This document shows positions 1 to 12,375 of a DNA stretch of 64,000 nucleotides, piece after piece. Both the position numbers and the translations under genes were made by a program. The DNA lies in NCBI GenBank assembly GCA_050084985.1, contig JBITNC010000001.1:76198001-76262000 (forward strand). Reading direction: 5' to 3'. The notes beneath the pieces are model-generated. The model was not told where the DNA came from. It saw nothing but the letters and a program-made list of their open reading frames with translations, and did not search any database. This DNA comes from Nageia nagi. Taxonomy: Eukaryota; Pinophyta. The number at the start of each line of letters is the position of its first letter. Position 1 is the first letter of the stretch.

Positions 1-2035
1 ATCCTATTTTTATAAATCTTTAACTACTTGTATTAGGATTTCATGAGGATTTTGAACTTTAAGAGCACCAAAAGCATTTTCAGTTGGAAAAATAAGAGGT
101 AGAGGAGGTGGCTAAGTTATTTGAACAAGCAAATTGACAATATCATATCAAGTAAAATATGGAATAAAGTTCAACATGATGGGGTTTAAAATATGAATAA
201 GATCTGAAGTAGATTTGGATTTTTTGAGTGATATTTCTACATATATTTCTAACTTTCAATGTTAGGGAACTATTTTTCTCTCTTAGCTTTTAATCATGTT
301 CTCATTTGCAATCAATAAAAACTAAGGAAGCAAAACTTAAACACTTTTATTGGTAAAATATTTTTAGAGATAAAAACTATTTTTCAACCAAACAGAGTCA
401 CCATCATGATTTGATAATCATGCACAATTTAAAATAGGTTAGGAGATTGCCCCACTAGGTGTGCTAAAAATGATTACAATATTGTTGACTAATATATGGT
501 AATTTTACACATGCAACCATGTATATAAGCCATAACTATAATTCAAATGAATGACATTTAAAATTAAAGTTGAGTCTTTAAAGAAGGTCGATTCCTATCT
601 TGAGATAAATAGAATTTACCAAAAGGTAAGGTGAAGAAACAGACTTGAAAAACTATAATAAACTTAAAATTCTAGTGTAGTGGATTTCAAATAAGTAAAA
701 TAAATAACTAGATCAACTCATGTATTCATTAAAGAAGAATCTAAGATGATCAGATAGTTTGATTTTATAGCTACCAAATAGAATATGCCATTCCAAGTAA
801 CTATGTTCTACAAAGTGCTTTATAGATACAGATTAACCATTGATAAAATTTCATAATCTCCAAAGTGCAAAAAAATATATTACATAATAATTTAAAAATA
901 ATTCAAGATAAGTCATGGCTAAGAGGTTAAGAAGCAAATTGCATATCATAATCCATGGCACAAGTATAAAACAAAGGTAATATCTACTATATCTAATCAT
1001 TTTCTCCTTCAATGAAGGTCTTACATATAGCTTCTCTTTTAAGAGAATCTTCTAACTAAATTCTAACAAAATAATGACAAAATATAAAATATCTACAAAT
1101 AATAAGATATATATAAAGTATTAGATTTGATTCTTTTATAATAAATTAATATCTCATCTTCAAACATACAATGATCTAAATCATTCTTTTATGTGTATTA
1201 ACACTCTCCAGACTAACTAAAATTTTGAAACTTGAATCTGACAACTGCAACCATCATTTTGGTAAGAAAAAGGAATTTACCAAGATTTTAGAAGTATTTA
1301 CATGTATTTGAATTTGTACAAACTTATTAAAACCAAATATAGAAGAATTAACACTATTCTAATGGAATTATTTTAATATACTTTGAACTAGGCTAGCTAG
1401 AACTCAAATCTCAAAAATAAGAACACTTCATATAGCTAACTATCACTAATAGGACTTATGTTAAATAAAGTTGAAGATATTTGATTTATTCCCTATTTTA
1501 ATGGAATTTTTTCTACTTTGCACAATAGAATCTCTCCCAAAATCAAATGTTATACAAATTATACAAAAAATGGCAACTATAACTTTTATTTCATTTTTTT
1601 CTATTCTAAAAAAATTTGTCTATTCCATTATTGTTAGATCTTTGTCAAAATTAAACACTATAGGAAATATTCAAAATTGACTAAGTATGATCATTGTTTT
1701 AAGCAATAAAGAATCCAAAAAAATTGTACCCAAAAATAAATCTTATTATTGCTTCAAAATATGTATGTGTATGCACTACCCATGTGGTAGTTGATATCAA
1801 TGAGCATAGAGATTGTGTAGTAGTTAGTGGAGTTTCTCCTCATTTTAGGCAGAGTTATGATGATATTGTTATGATATTTTTATGCATAATCATTAAGTTG
1901 ATCATTCAAATGAACTAGACATATACAATCATAAGTTAGATGTACAATCACATTTAATCATGTGTAATTTCACTTAATCCAAAAGATGTACATTAACAAA
2001 AGTATGTAAATAATGATAATAACCATAATATAACA
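1..2035. other. AT-rich sequence without recognisable genes
   Basis: No reading frame longer than about 70 codons and no protein motif is visible on either strand. The short open stretches at 1471-1680 and 1724-1918 are rich in Ile, Phe and Leu, as expected of chance frames in AT-rich DNA. No LTR, TIR or tandem array was recognised. Confidence 0.5.
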
Positions 2036-2470
2036 CTTTAGAGATAAACATAAATTATAAATATAAACACTTTAACAACTATAATGATAACAACCACAAT
2101 ATAAAGAACAAGAATAAAATTGGTTTACAATAAGCATGTAAATAATTATCTAACAATCATAATATAAAACTTTAACAACAATAAAGAATAAAAATGGATT
2201 GCAGTAAGCACCTATTTAAACATGATCTAATTCTAATCATATAATACAATATAAAGAAGAATAATAAAAATGGATTGCAAAATTTACCTTAGAGATAAAC
2301 ATAAACCATAAACATAAACACTTTAACAATGTTAATGATAACAACTGTAATATAAAGAATAAGAATAAAAATGGATTGTATTAAGCATGTAATAATGATA
2401 ACAACCACAATATAATACAAACATATTAGGGATAAATATAAACATAAACATAAATATGATAAATATAAAT
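2036..2470. repeat. Degenerate tandem repeat, unit about 70-130 bp
   Basis: Variants of 'aaacactttaacaa..', 'gataacaaccacaatataa' and 'aataaaaatggattgca' recur about four times in the same order with variable spacing (near 2036, 2160, 2225 and 2290-2400). Copies are strongly diverged and the unit length drifts. Function unknown. Confidence 0.5.
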
Positions 2471-2626
2471 CATTTTTATAAACATAACTTCTTCTCAATT
2501 AAGATGATGATAAAGTAAAAAGGTAATTTTACTAAACATAAACATATTATTGTGCCCAATCCATTTATAATTGAATTTATTAAATCAAGAAGGCTTAAAA
2601 TAATCTTAAATCAATAAGGCTTAAAA

Positions 2627-2698
2627 TTTATCTATGGGAATCAAACCCATGATCATGTGTTTAAAATCCATGTGCTATACCAATTGAGCTAAGATGGT
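2627..2698 (-). pseudogene. tRNA-like sequence, probably a decayed tRNA-Lys(UUU)
   Basis: On the minus strand a 72-nt block fits the tRNA plan. It has an A-box-like TAGCTCAATTGG, a 7-nt anticodon loop ATTTTAA that would give UUU, a perfect 5-bp T stem (ATGGG/CCCAT) with loop TTTGATT, and a B-box-like GGTTTGATTCC. Only four of seven acceptor pairs form and the anticodon stem is poorly paired. The T loop differs from the usual TTCGATT by one CpG-type transition. It could be a dead tRNA gene or the head of a tRNA-derived SINE. I do not expect a functional tRNA. Confidence 0.4.
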
Positions 2699-2875
2699 TG
2701 ACTTGAAATAAAAATCTTTAAATTGATATGTAATAGCTAAATGCATGTATAACATATAAGTAATTTAGTCCTTACCTCTAAATATCGCTCATGAGGTGAA
2801 TGAACAAGTTGTAGTCACCAACTCATCTAGTTTGGGAGACCTAAAATAAAGATTGTAAGACATGTAAAATGTTAC

Positions 2876-4640
2876 CCCTAAAACCCTAAACCCTAAACCT
2901 TAAACCCTTAAACTAGTAAACCTAAGTAACCCTTAAACTCTTTAACCCCTTTAACATAATGTTTAACCTTATTGGCCAAATGTTTAATCTTGTTGGCCAA
3001 ACTTTGATAGGACCTACAAACCTTAAACCCCTAAACACTAAACCTTTAATACCTAAATCACTAAAACCTAAACATTAAAACATAAACCTTAAACCCCAAA
3101 ACCCTATTAATGAAAATAATAAACTATAAACCATAAACCCTTAAACTCTTAAACCTTTAACCCTTAAAATCTTAAACCTAAGAAATCTTAAACTCTTTAA
3201 TCCTTTTCACTTAATATTTAATCCCATTGGCCAAATATTTTATTCCATTGATCAAACTTTGATAGGATTTACAAACCTTAAACTCTAGACCCTAAAACCT
3301 AACACTTAAACCCTAAACACTTAAGACCTAAACCCATAAAACCTAAACATTAAAATCTAAACCCTAAAACCTTATTCCCTAAAACCCTAAAATCCTAAAC
3401 CTTTAAACTCTTTAATCCCTTTAACATAATGTTTAACCCTATTGGTAAAATATTTAACCTCGTTGGTCAAACTTCTACAAGACCTAAAAACTCTAAACCC
3501 TAAACACCTAAAACCTAAACCCTAAACTCTTAATCCTTAAACTATTAAAACCTAAACACCAAAATGTAAACCCTAAAATTCTAAAATTTAAACCATTAAA
3601 TTCTTAAACCCTTAATACTTAAAATCTTAAACCCATGTAATTCTTAAACTTTTAAGCCCCTTTAACATAATGTCTAACCCCATTGGCCAAAAATTTTACC
3701 TTGTTGGCCAAACTTTGACAAGATCTGCAAACCCTAAACCTCTAAAATCTAAACCCTAAGTCATTAAAACCTAAGTATTAAAATATAAATCCTAAAACCT
3801 TATTCCCTAAAACCCTAAATCCTTAAACTCTTAAACCTTTAACCCTTAAACTCTTAAACCCAAGTAATGCTTAAAATATTTAATCCCTTTACAATAATAT
3901 TTAACGCTATTAGCCAAATATTTAACTTCATTGGCCAATTTCTTATAGGACCTACAAACCCTAAACTTTAAACCCAAACCCCTAAAATCTAAACCCTAAA
4001 CCATTAAGCCCTAATCTACTAAGACCTAAACATGAAAATGTAAACCCTAAAATTTTGAACCCTAAAACCCTATTCCTTAAAACCCTAAAATCCTAAACCC
4101 CAAACCCTTAAACTCTTAAATCTTTAATCGTTAAACTCCTATACCAAGTAACCTTTGAACTCTTAAAACCCTTTAACATAATGTTTAACCCATTAGCTAA
4201 ATGTTTAATCTCATTGGCCAAATATCTAATCCTATTGGTAACATGTCTAATTAGTTTGGCCAAGTGGTCATATTGATCTATTTATTTGTGAGAAATAATG
4301 AAACAACTATATATTTGTAAATACTTTTGGATAAACTTTGATAGTTCCTAAAATCAATTGGATTTAAAAGGATATTAAAATACTTATATATCTATCTATT
4401 CATTTATATATAAATTTTAACAAGACCTATAAAGTATAAACCCTAAATTCTAAATCCCAAAAACTTAAATCCTAACCCTTTAAAACCTATACCCTTAAAA
4501 CCTAAACCCTAAAGTCCTAAACCCTAAAAACCTAATCCTTAAAGCCTTAGAATCCTAAACCCTTAACCCTTAAAATATTAAACCCTTACTCTTTAAAATC
4601 TTAAACTTTATTGGCCAAATATTTGATCTAGTTGACTAAG
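2876..4640. repeat. Composite telomere-like (CCCTAAA)n satellite
   Basis: The block is dominated by CCCTAAA, CCTTAAA and CCTAAAA variants, i.e. degenerate Arabidopsis-type telomere repeats, read C-rich on the plus strand. They are interrupted at regular intervals (near 2950, 3205, 3421, 3661, 3887 and 4170) by a non-telomeric module. The module reads roughly 'ctttaacataatgtttaacc', then two TTGGCCAA-type palindromes about 20 bp apart, then 'actttgayaggacctacaaa'. Telomere-like and palindrome modules together make a higher-order unit of about 215-285 bp. This is an interstitial satellite, not a functional chromosome end. Confidence 0.75.
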
Positions 4641-5521
4641 GTTTTAATATTGTTGGCTTTAAATGTCTAACCCTATTGATCAAATGTTTAAACTCTTTGG
4701 CAAAAAAAAAATTACCCTTATTGGAAGAGTTTTCAAACCTATTTACCAAGTGGCCACATTAATCTCCTATATGTTAGTGAGAAATAATCATTCAATTATA
4801 TGTTTATAAATACTTTTGAATAAACTTTAATACTAAAACAAATCCTAAACCTAGGATATGTTAGGATACCAAAACAAATTGGATCCTAAAATTTTAAGAT
4901 CCTAATATTTTTGGAACTCAAAAAATTAGAATCTCCATAAATAAAACATTAATATCATGAAATACGTCATGGATCTCATTCTCTAACTCTACAACCTATA
5001 ACTCCAAAACACTTATAAGGTTGATGGATGTCAATTTCAAGATCCCAAAATTCACTATTACTTTTACTCCTAGCTACCTACATTTTCACTAAGCTTTATC
5101 CAAGGAAGATCTAGTAACCATGTCCCTATTTTTAAGGAACTTTTTTACTTTTTTTTTTATGATTTTTTTTTTGTGAGATTTTCAATTTTTTTTAGTTTAA
5201 TTTGTGAGTTTAATAGTGAAATTGGTAAATGTTAATAACATGTAAAAAATACCTAGTTATTAATTAACCAAATCATAACATTTATAATTCTTCATAAGTA
5301 GGCTGAAATATTTTATCCTCATCACTACAAATTGAATTCCAAATTTTAATTGGTTTTTTATGTAATAAAAATATACCCATAATTATAAAAAAAAAAATTA
5401 CAAAGTGTTGATTGATCAATTGAAATAAAGATACATTATCCCTATCTAATTATTAGTTTTCATCCTCCAAACATGCTTCACAAGGTAGTATTGGACCTTG
5501 AAAATATAGATATTTATCAAA
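4641..5521. other. AT-rich spacer
   Basis: A last partial TTGGCCAA-type module fades out by about 4760. After that I see only homopolymer-rich AT sequence, with T runs near 5145-5175 and A runs near 5390, and no coding signal. Confidence 0.4.
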
Positions 5522-5812
5522 TTTAGGTTAGTTGGATAAAAATTTAGGTTAGTTTGATAAAAAAATTTAGGTTATTTTGATAAAAGTTTATGTTATTTTG
5601 ATAAAAATTTAGGTTATTTTGATAAACATTTTAGGTCAGTTTGAACAAAATTTAGGTTACTTTGATGAAAAGTTTAGGTTATTTTGATGAAAAATTAGGT
5701 TAGTTTGATGAAAATTTAGGTTAGTTTGATTAAAATTTAGGTTAGTTTGATCAAATTTTAGGCTAGTTTGATCAAAATTTTAGGGTAATTTGATCAAAAA
5801 GTAGTTTATTTT
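5522..5812. repeat. Minisatellite of about 22 bp, about 13 copies
   Basis: Thirteen consecutive variants of 'tttaggttagtttgataaaa' follow one another with 20-24 bp spacing. The 3-prime part of the unit changes in steps along the array (gataaaa, then gatgaaa, then gatcaaa), as expected for local tandem expansion. TTTAGG is reminiscent of the telomere motif, but the unit length and remaining bases differ. Confidence 0.8.
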
Positions 5813-7730
5813 TAAAATTGGTCAATCATTAGAATATATTTTATACATAATACTTTATATAACTAAACTTTTATGATGCAAACTAATTGTAACTTTTATA
5901 CTATATTAATACTTATAAAGTTATTCATTGAGCCATTATCAATTATCACTTCATATACCTTCCCTTGGTACCTACATATATTTTGAAATATATTTTTTTG
6001 ATCTTTGATGATCTATCTTAATTTGTTTACATTCTATCATTATAGTTAAGTAAAGCATTAAAGTCTTTCTGAATATTATCCTCTATGGATTGAAGATCAT
6101 ATTGTTCCATCTTAACCTTATTGATGGTCTTAACATTTTGTGGACATTTTTATACTTTAGGATCTATGACTATTACTATATAACTTCCTTACCTTTAAAC
6201 TCTCTACAATCTCTTGAATTCAATTTTACATTCTTATCTTTTCTTTGCTTTCCTTCATCTTCAACTTTTGTAGAGTATAATTCCCCATGTTTGAGGCCTT
6301 ACTATAGCTTCTATTTATATATTCTTCCTTTTTGCTTAATTTATCTTCTAACTTTATGATAGAATATAATATGATATCTTTTAACATGCTTTATACCTAA
6401 TTGGTCTATATGATTTATTAAAATATATCCAAAGGGATACACACACATAATGATTTATCAAAAAGGTTCCAAAGGTACACACTCACCCACACACATACAT
6501 ATCATTATAGGTTTGTTTACTATTTTTCTAGAATGTGTTAATACATAAAAAATGGTTTTCATATTATATAGAATTTAGGTTATCAATATTACAAATTATT
6601 TTATACCATGTTGTTTTATTGATTTAAAACATTTCTAGTTTTATTTCTATGTAATTGAGTTTATTTTGATTTCTATGTAATTGCTAATGGTTTGGAAAGT
6701 TGAACTTTTGATTTATCATGGTATAAGAAACTTTTGATGAGGTAAACTAGAATATCTTGCATAATTCAATGCATCCACATGCCCAACCTCCATACCCTCC
6801 TCCTCCACCCCCTTCACCTCCACTCACTTGCTAATATAAATGAGCAACATTTGCGAGATATTATTTCTCAAAATATCATTAAGTTACAAGGAAAAATAAA
6901 TCATGTCAATAGAATCTGTAGTTACCCAAACTATGTTGTATAATTTATATCTTTGATGAAAATCATAGTTGATACATTTAGTTCTGTTGGTGGGGATATA
7001 TATGGTTTTACTCTTGGAGAGACTGCATAAGAAATCACTTTTCAAATGGTATGTCCACTCAAGAGGTAAATAAGTTAGGAATCACTAAACCACTTATGCA
7101 ACAAATTTCCAATTAGAAATTTTAGAAAATATAACATCTAAAATGGAAGTCCTAACAATGAAAGAAAGAGAAATAATTAAAAGAGTGATAAAAAAGTAAG
7201 GACTAGAAATAGTCAAGCAATAACAACACAACAATATGACCAAGATAAAGAAGGAATCCCACAAAGAAAAATAACTAACCATAGAGAGATGCCAAATGTT
7301 AGAAAGGGACATGTGGGAAGACCATCCTAGGGTGAGATTAGAGATAAACTCATCAAATAGAATATAACAAATGGAAAATAAATAACTCTACATAAGATCA
7401 ACAAGACTTTATTCACTTTTGTATTGAACAAAAGATTTTTTATTAAAATATTCTAGCAACAAAGATGCAATTGGGTTGTATTTTAGATGCATTTTGGCTA
7501 TAATTTAATGATTATTTAGTAATAAAATTAATAAAATAAGTTCTATCAAGGCTACCAACATGTTACAATTGGGTAGCATTCAAAGGGTAGCATCTAAACT
7601 TGTTTTGTTAGTAGTTTATTTTTGAAAATTATGTTACCTACCACTAGGCATGGATAGGTAGCCATTTCCTATATTGGAAACCAATTTGTGACCCTTTTTT
7701 TTGGATCCAGAGAAAAAAACCTCCGTTATT
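5813..7730. other. AT-rich spacer with a short proline-rich coding-like trace
   Basis: No gene recognised. At 6776-6835 a plus-strand frame is unusually C-rich and would encode a poly-proline run (HAQPPYPPPPPP-like). The following 500 bp keeps traces of a polar, coding-like frame with many stops, perhaps an old gag N-terminus. That assignment is a guess. The plus-strand open stretch at 6090-6359 shows no family motif. Confidence 0.3.
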
Positions 7731-7734
7731 GTTA

Positions 7735-7785
7735 TGTTGTTGTTGTTGTTATTATTATTATTATTATTTATTTTTTTTTTTTAAT
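7735..7785. repeat. TTG/TTA microsatellite followed by a T tract
   Basis: (TTG)n passes into (TTA)n and a run of T. A similar ATT-rich stretch lies at 7937-8000, so the SINE-like block between them is bracketed by simple repeats. Confidence 0.8.
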
Positions 7786-7789
7786 CTAG

Positions 7790-7935
7790 CATGTTTAGGG
7801 GAGTTGGAGAGAGGGGTAGCTAAAAAATCTCAAGTGGATAATGAGAGGTCCAGGTTCAAATCTCTCGCCTCACATGCAAGTGGGTATGTAACATTTGGTG
7901 GGTGCCAATAAACCCCACACAAACTTGTAACTCAT
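7790..7935 (+). mobile_element. SINE-like tRNA-derived repeat
   Basis: This GC-richer island has pol III promoter-like boxes: 'tctcaagtggataatgag' resembles a tRNA D-arm/A box and GGTTCAAATCTC resembles the B box (GGTTCRANYCC). The unrelated tail 'gtgggtgccaataaacccc' follows. A T/TTA tract precedes it and an ATT-rich tract follows. Target duplications were not resolved. The layout fits plant tRNA-related SINEs, but a decayed tRNA fragment is possible. Confidence 0.4.
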
Positions 7936-8350
7936 AAAAATTATTATTATTTTATCATTGTTATTATTTTTAATAATTATTATTATTAATATTTTTTTGT
8001 GTTGCAGTGTAAGATCAATAAGGCCAAGTTAATGAAGTCAAGAGTGGGTGTAAGTAAAGAGGGCATCATCTCCTCACATGCGGTAGTCAATAATTAGGCC
8101 TTTCTCTTGTACAATCAAGTTGTAGAAATTGAAATGGGCATATGTGATGCTTCAGTAGGGATACAAGATGTAGCTATATGACTTGAAGAATCTAACAAGT
8201 GGTACTCTCGAAGGTGCATGTGCTACACATTGTTTGCAATTATGTATAATCCTTTAAAATTTTGCATCAAGATGAGTGTATATACTATTCTTGCTTTGCA
8301 GGTAATAAGAATCACCATAACTTTAATTTTTATATAAGAATTTTCCAAGT
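7936..8350. other. Spacer before repeat unit A
   Basis: ATT-rich simple sequence to about 8000, then unassigned sequence with no motif recognised. Similarity to copy B begins at about 8351. Confidence 0.4.
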
Positions 8351-9113
8351 ATGGGTATAAACCAAAGAGTAGTTGAAAATGGCTTTCAATTGAATTTTGT
8401 GGTTATGTTATTAATAAATATGTATGTTATATTCATTATATGTGTAACATGGATTTTCAAAAAGGCTCTAGAGAATTTTAAATATATACAAATCCAAACT
8501 CATAATTTTCCTAGATCATGTCATCATTGGAGCACTATGAGAAGGTATGGATAGTCATATGAGTTTGAAAATACTTTTATATTGAATATTATAGTTTTAG
8601 GTGACTTAATAAATATGTATGCTAAATATGGAAGTGTAGGGAAAAGGTAGGTCAATCATTTGTAAAACGAATTGTGTAAACATTATTTGACATAAAATAA
8701 TTCTTGTAATATATGAATGATGGGTTTTTTGAGAAAGCCATAGAGATTATTAAGAAGATTATATAATACTTACCATCATTCTCTCAACTTGGGTCACTAT
8801 GGGGGTTCTATAAAAAGGTATGAAAAATCATAAAATAGCATTGAAAATATTTTTTGAGAAGGCTTTGATAGATGTGTACACTTTTAAGCAAATGCAATTT
8901 TCATATGTAAATTCAACTGTGTAACCTTTTCTAGCATTGCACTAAATGTTGTGATTATGAATGCTCTGATAGATATGTATGCAATGATTGTAGCATATGC
9001 ATAAAATGGATACATTGAAATGGCATATCAATTGGTTGATAAGATGCATGATGCACATACTATTTCATGGAATGGAATAATAATAAGATATGCACAAAAT
9101 TAATATGTTGAAA
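8351..9113 (+). pseudogene. PPR protein fragment (PLS-type), copy A
   Basis: Plus-strand frames contain pentatricopeptide-repeat phrases: a stretch resembling 'RVVENGFQLNFVVM..LINMY' at the start, 'VLGDLINMYAKYGSV' near 8600, 'DGFFEKAIEIIKK' near 8725 and 'NVVIMNALIDMYA' near 8947. 'YIEMAYQLVDKMHDAHTISWNG' follows near 9020-9080. These match the L and S repeats of plant organelle RNA-editing PPR proteins. Many stops and frameshifts separate them, so nothing functional remains. The same fragment, decayed separately, opens copy B at 36311, so it was part of the unit before the unit duplicated. It lies in the opposite orientation to the neighbouring gag. Confidence 0.7.
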
Positions 9114-9189
9114 GCACCTAAAAGAGATTTATCTATTGTGAGATTTGTTACATTGAACAATCCAACATGTATGTCAACTTAATTTGATA

Positions 9190-10977
9190 CTAGCAATAGG
9201 CCTTAAATAACTTTGATTGAACATCATGGCCAACTCCTCTTGAGGTAGAGTATAAGGCATGCTTATCAATATTACTCTCCATCTTGATATGAAATTAGTA
9301 ATCGATTCATCTGGGAATTATTGTAGTCTTGTAATATCAGTGATGGAAGTTTTATATTTAATGTTGATCCTAAAGTGTTCCTAAGGAATAAATTTACTAA
9401 TTGAGCATATGAAATAATTCTATATTATATTAAGTTATCCTACTAATCTATTGCTTCTCCAATAAGTTTCATGGGAAAAATATGTAGCGTTAATGCATCA
9501 TCATTAGCAATGACATAACTTGAATACTTGAATCATCTAAGATGCTCTTTAGGATATTATTTTCCTTTAAATGGTTTGATTTTAGGAATTTCAATTTAAA
9601 GGAAATCTCATTTTTGGGAACACTGGGATGAATAGTTTCATTACAAATTAATTTTTATGATACCTTTTGCTTACCTTGCATACATAACTCCCTTTTAATT
9701 TCCTTTAACCTTTTACAAAAATCATCCCTTTCTTTTGGTTTATTTTCAAGATACATATGATATTCTTCATCCCTATGATCCATTCTTTCTTCATACCTTG
9801 TGAATTATTCATACTTTGCTCAAAAGGTATCTTGGCATCATAATAAGTACCATCATATAATGTAGGGGAAGGTGAAGGTTGATGGGATGGTCATAGAGGT
9901 AATTGTGGTCTGGGAGGGTAATATGGTTGTCCCTTATCTTTATGTGGAGGAAAGTGATATCTTTGAAGTTCATTTTGTCAATTTCTAAGTGAAGCTTCTT
10001 TTTTCTTAGCCAAATAAGGATCTTAATATCTATACACCCCATGACCATGTGATGAGAAAGATCATGCTTTGGGTTTTCCTTTCCTATCCCTTACTAACAT
10101 GTGATTAGGTTCATGTTGGTTTTGAATATTTTGGTTATTAAGATGCATTGTTGATGGTTTTTTTATGCAAATTAGACACTGGTTATTCTTATAATTATGG
10201 TTGTTCAGTAAACCTAATAAGTTTTTCTTTTAGTTGTACATCTTGATCATATGGATCTAATACTTATTATTGTTGTTGCATGTTATTTTGAGGTGCATAC
10301 TCTTTCTTATATGGATAGGGAGGTATTTCTTGCAACTTAAACTTTGTTGGGTTACAACTATCCTTTACATCATACTCTTATTTAGATGTTTTATAGCTTG
10401 CAAAGGAGTTGGTGTATTTAATTTAAAATATGGAAAGAGTTATCATATACTTTGAAGCGATCTCTTAAATCTAGAATTGGAGTAGTTATATGTATAAAGA
10501 TTTGATCATTGAATTCTTTTGTTTACCTAGATATTATAGAAAGAATATTATTGTCACTTCTTAAATATGATTGAACTAAATGTCCATTTGGTAGATAATG
10601 TGTAACATGATTATAATTTCATTTATAAGGACCCATTTAAAACACAATGTCATTTAAATGAGCATTTGATAGAGGGATGTTCCATTCTTCATTATCTTTC
10701 ATGTTATTAGTCACTTTTTCATCATCTCTTAAATATTCTAAATCTAGAGGGAGACTATGAGCATGGAAGAATGAAGAATCCTTAGCTATGTCAAATGTTA
10801 TTTGATCATGTTTAAGTCATTATCGATAAGGTTTGAGTAAACTTCAAGATTTGTATTTCATGGATTTTTTCTTCTCAAAATATTCCTACTAGACCTATGA
10901 TTTTATCTTTCTTCTAGATAGTATTCATTGTATGGTTCTTATCCCCGATGAGCTCTTTGAGAATGAGTATGAACCAT
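9190..10977 (-). pseudogene. Decayed LTR-retrotransposon gag, copy A
   Basis: The minus strand shows scattered frames ending with a stretch reading 'PDESITNFISRWRV' (coding positions around 9276-9305). This is followed by 'MPYTLPQEELAMMFNQ', which resembles the Retrotrans_gag core of Ty3/gypsy elements. The likely ATG is at about 10977, in the same place as in copy B (38923). No zinc knuckle, protease or pol follows; the neighbouring sequence is the PPR fragment instead. Frameshifts and stops are frequent. Assignment to gypsy rests on the gag pattern only. Confidence 0.5.
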
Positions 10978-11840
10978 TTTCTCTTTTTTTCATTTTTCTT
11001 TTCCTTTTTTAAGTTTTAAACAAACTAAAATAAATAAAGCATCGATCATAATAATTCTATATTTATCTTTTGAATTTATGTTTATGAGAAAATAATTGAA
11101 AACAAAAGCAACCTACATGTATAGTTACATTTTTAGTGTGATTATCCTTTTCTATATTTTTAGCATATTTAATTAATATTTTTAATATGATTAATGTGAA
11201 TTTGTATGTTTCAATCTTTTTAATTTTCCTATATTGTTTTATCTAGTTAAGTGTTTAATCAAGATAGGCTGGTAATCCTACTAGGCTATCTATGGCTAAG
11301 TAATGACTTGGTACTTAAAGTGGTCCCCTTAGTGCAATGGGGTTCAAGGAATGCATTTGAGAACTACCTCAATGATTAAATTCAAGTATATCCCCCTTTT
11401 TTATAGTTTTTTAGTGAAAAGTAATGACTTCTAACCTATGAACCTGATATTCATCTCTAGGTTTGTGCTTTAAATCTCATTGTTATATTTTATAAGTGGG
11501 AGTATAAGAAAGTAATAATCAATGGTTGGTAATGATCTCCAACTCATTGATGTTCATTTTATCAAGCCTTATGAATGTGCATTTAACTAGAATAAAGTAC
11601 TCATGGATGCAAATTCTAACCCTCCAAATCATACATATCTATTGATTAAACTTTTTTAATATGATTCAAATAGTTTTTTAATTAGTGTGTAACTTGATCT
11701 AGATAACCCATGAGATCAATTGCCTTTTAATGAGGTTTATTAACTCTTTTGATAATGGAAGTATATAAGTGTGGAGTATTACCTCTTCTTATGATTCACA
11801 ATCTCCTTTGACTATATCTTGATGTGGTAAGGGTAGACAA

Positions 11841-11853
11841 GTAAGAAGTCTTT
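11841..11853. repeat. Left target-site duplication of the LINE
   Basis: GTAAGAAGTCTTT here and GTAAGAAGCCTTT at 28967-28979 differ at one position. Copy B has a single uninterrupted copy of this site at 39442-39454. Confidence 0.75.
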
Positions 11854-12375
11854 TTTTATCATAACTAGGAGGTAAATCTGATATTAATAATAAAAAAAAA
11901 AAGAAAATCAAGTTTTGAAAGGGTCTCAAAAAACCTTTTACATCAGTAGAGCGAGAAAATCCTATTTTCCTCTATCATAAACAAAATGAGTAAAATAGAG
12001 CTCTATCATATAAAAATCATAACAACACACCCTATGAGACCATCTAAAAAGGAAGATATAGTAATAGAATAAGTCTTATTTTGTCCAATAATGAAAAGTA
12101 AATAAAATGGAGCACTGTAAGAAAATGACCTTTAAATCCCTATCCATATAACAATAGATAATTTTGTGATAAAAAATAGATTTGTTATCATTCTATCTAT
12201 TTTTAAAAAGTAAACATAAAAATACTTATCCTTGAGTTTATGATTTATTCATAAAAATGAGAAATAATTAGCCTTGATTATTTCTACCATTGCTTGGCTT
12301 CACCTTCTATATTGGTTTCACTTTGAAGTATATTCTTGACCTTTATATGTCTTCCATCTAGACTGATATACTTCA

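Noticed and set aside
2876-4640. A genuine telomere end
   Set aside because: Repeats are degenerate, interrupted by unrelated modules and followed by ordinary sequence on both sides.
6090-6359. 89-codon plus-strand frame as a gene
   Set aside because: Phe/Leu/Tyr-rich composition of AT-rich DNA, no homology pattern, no context.
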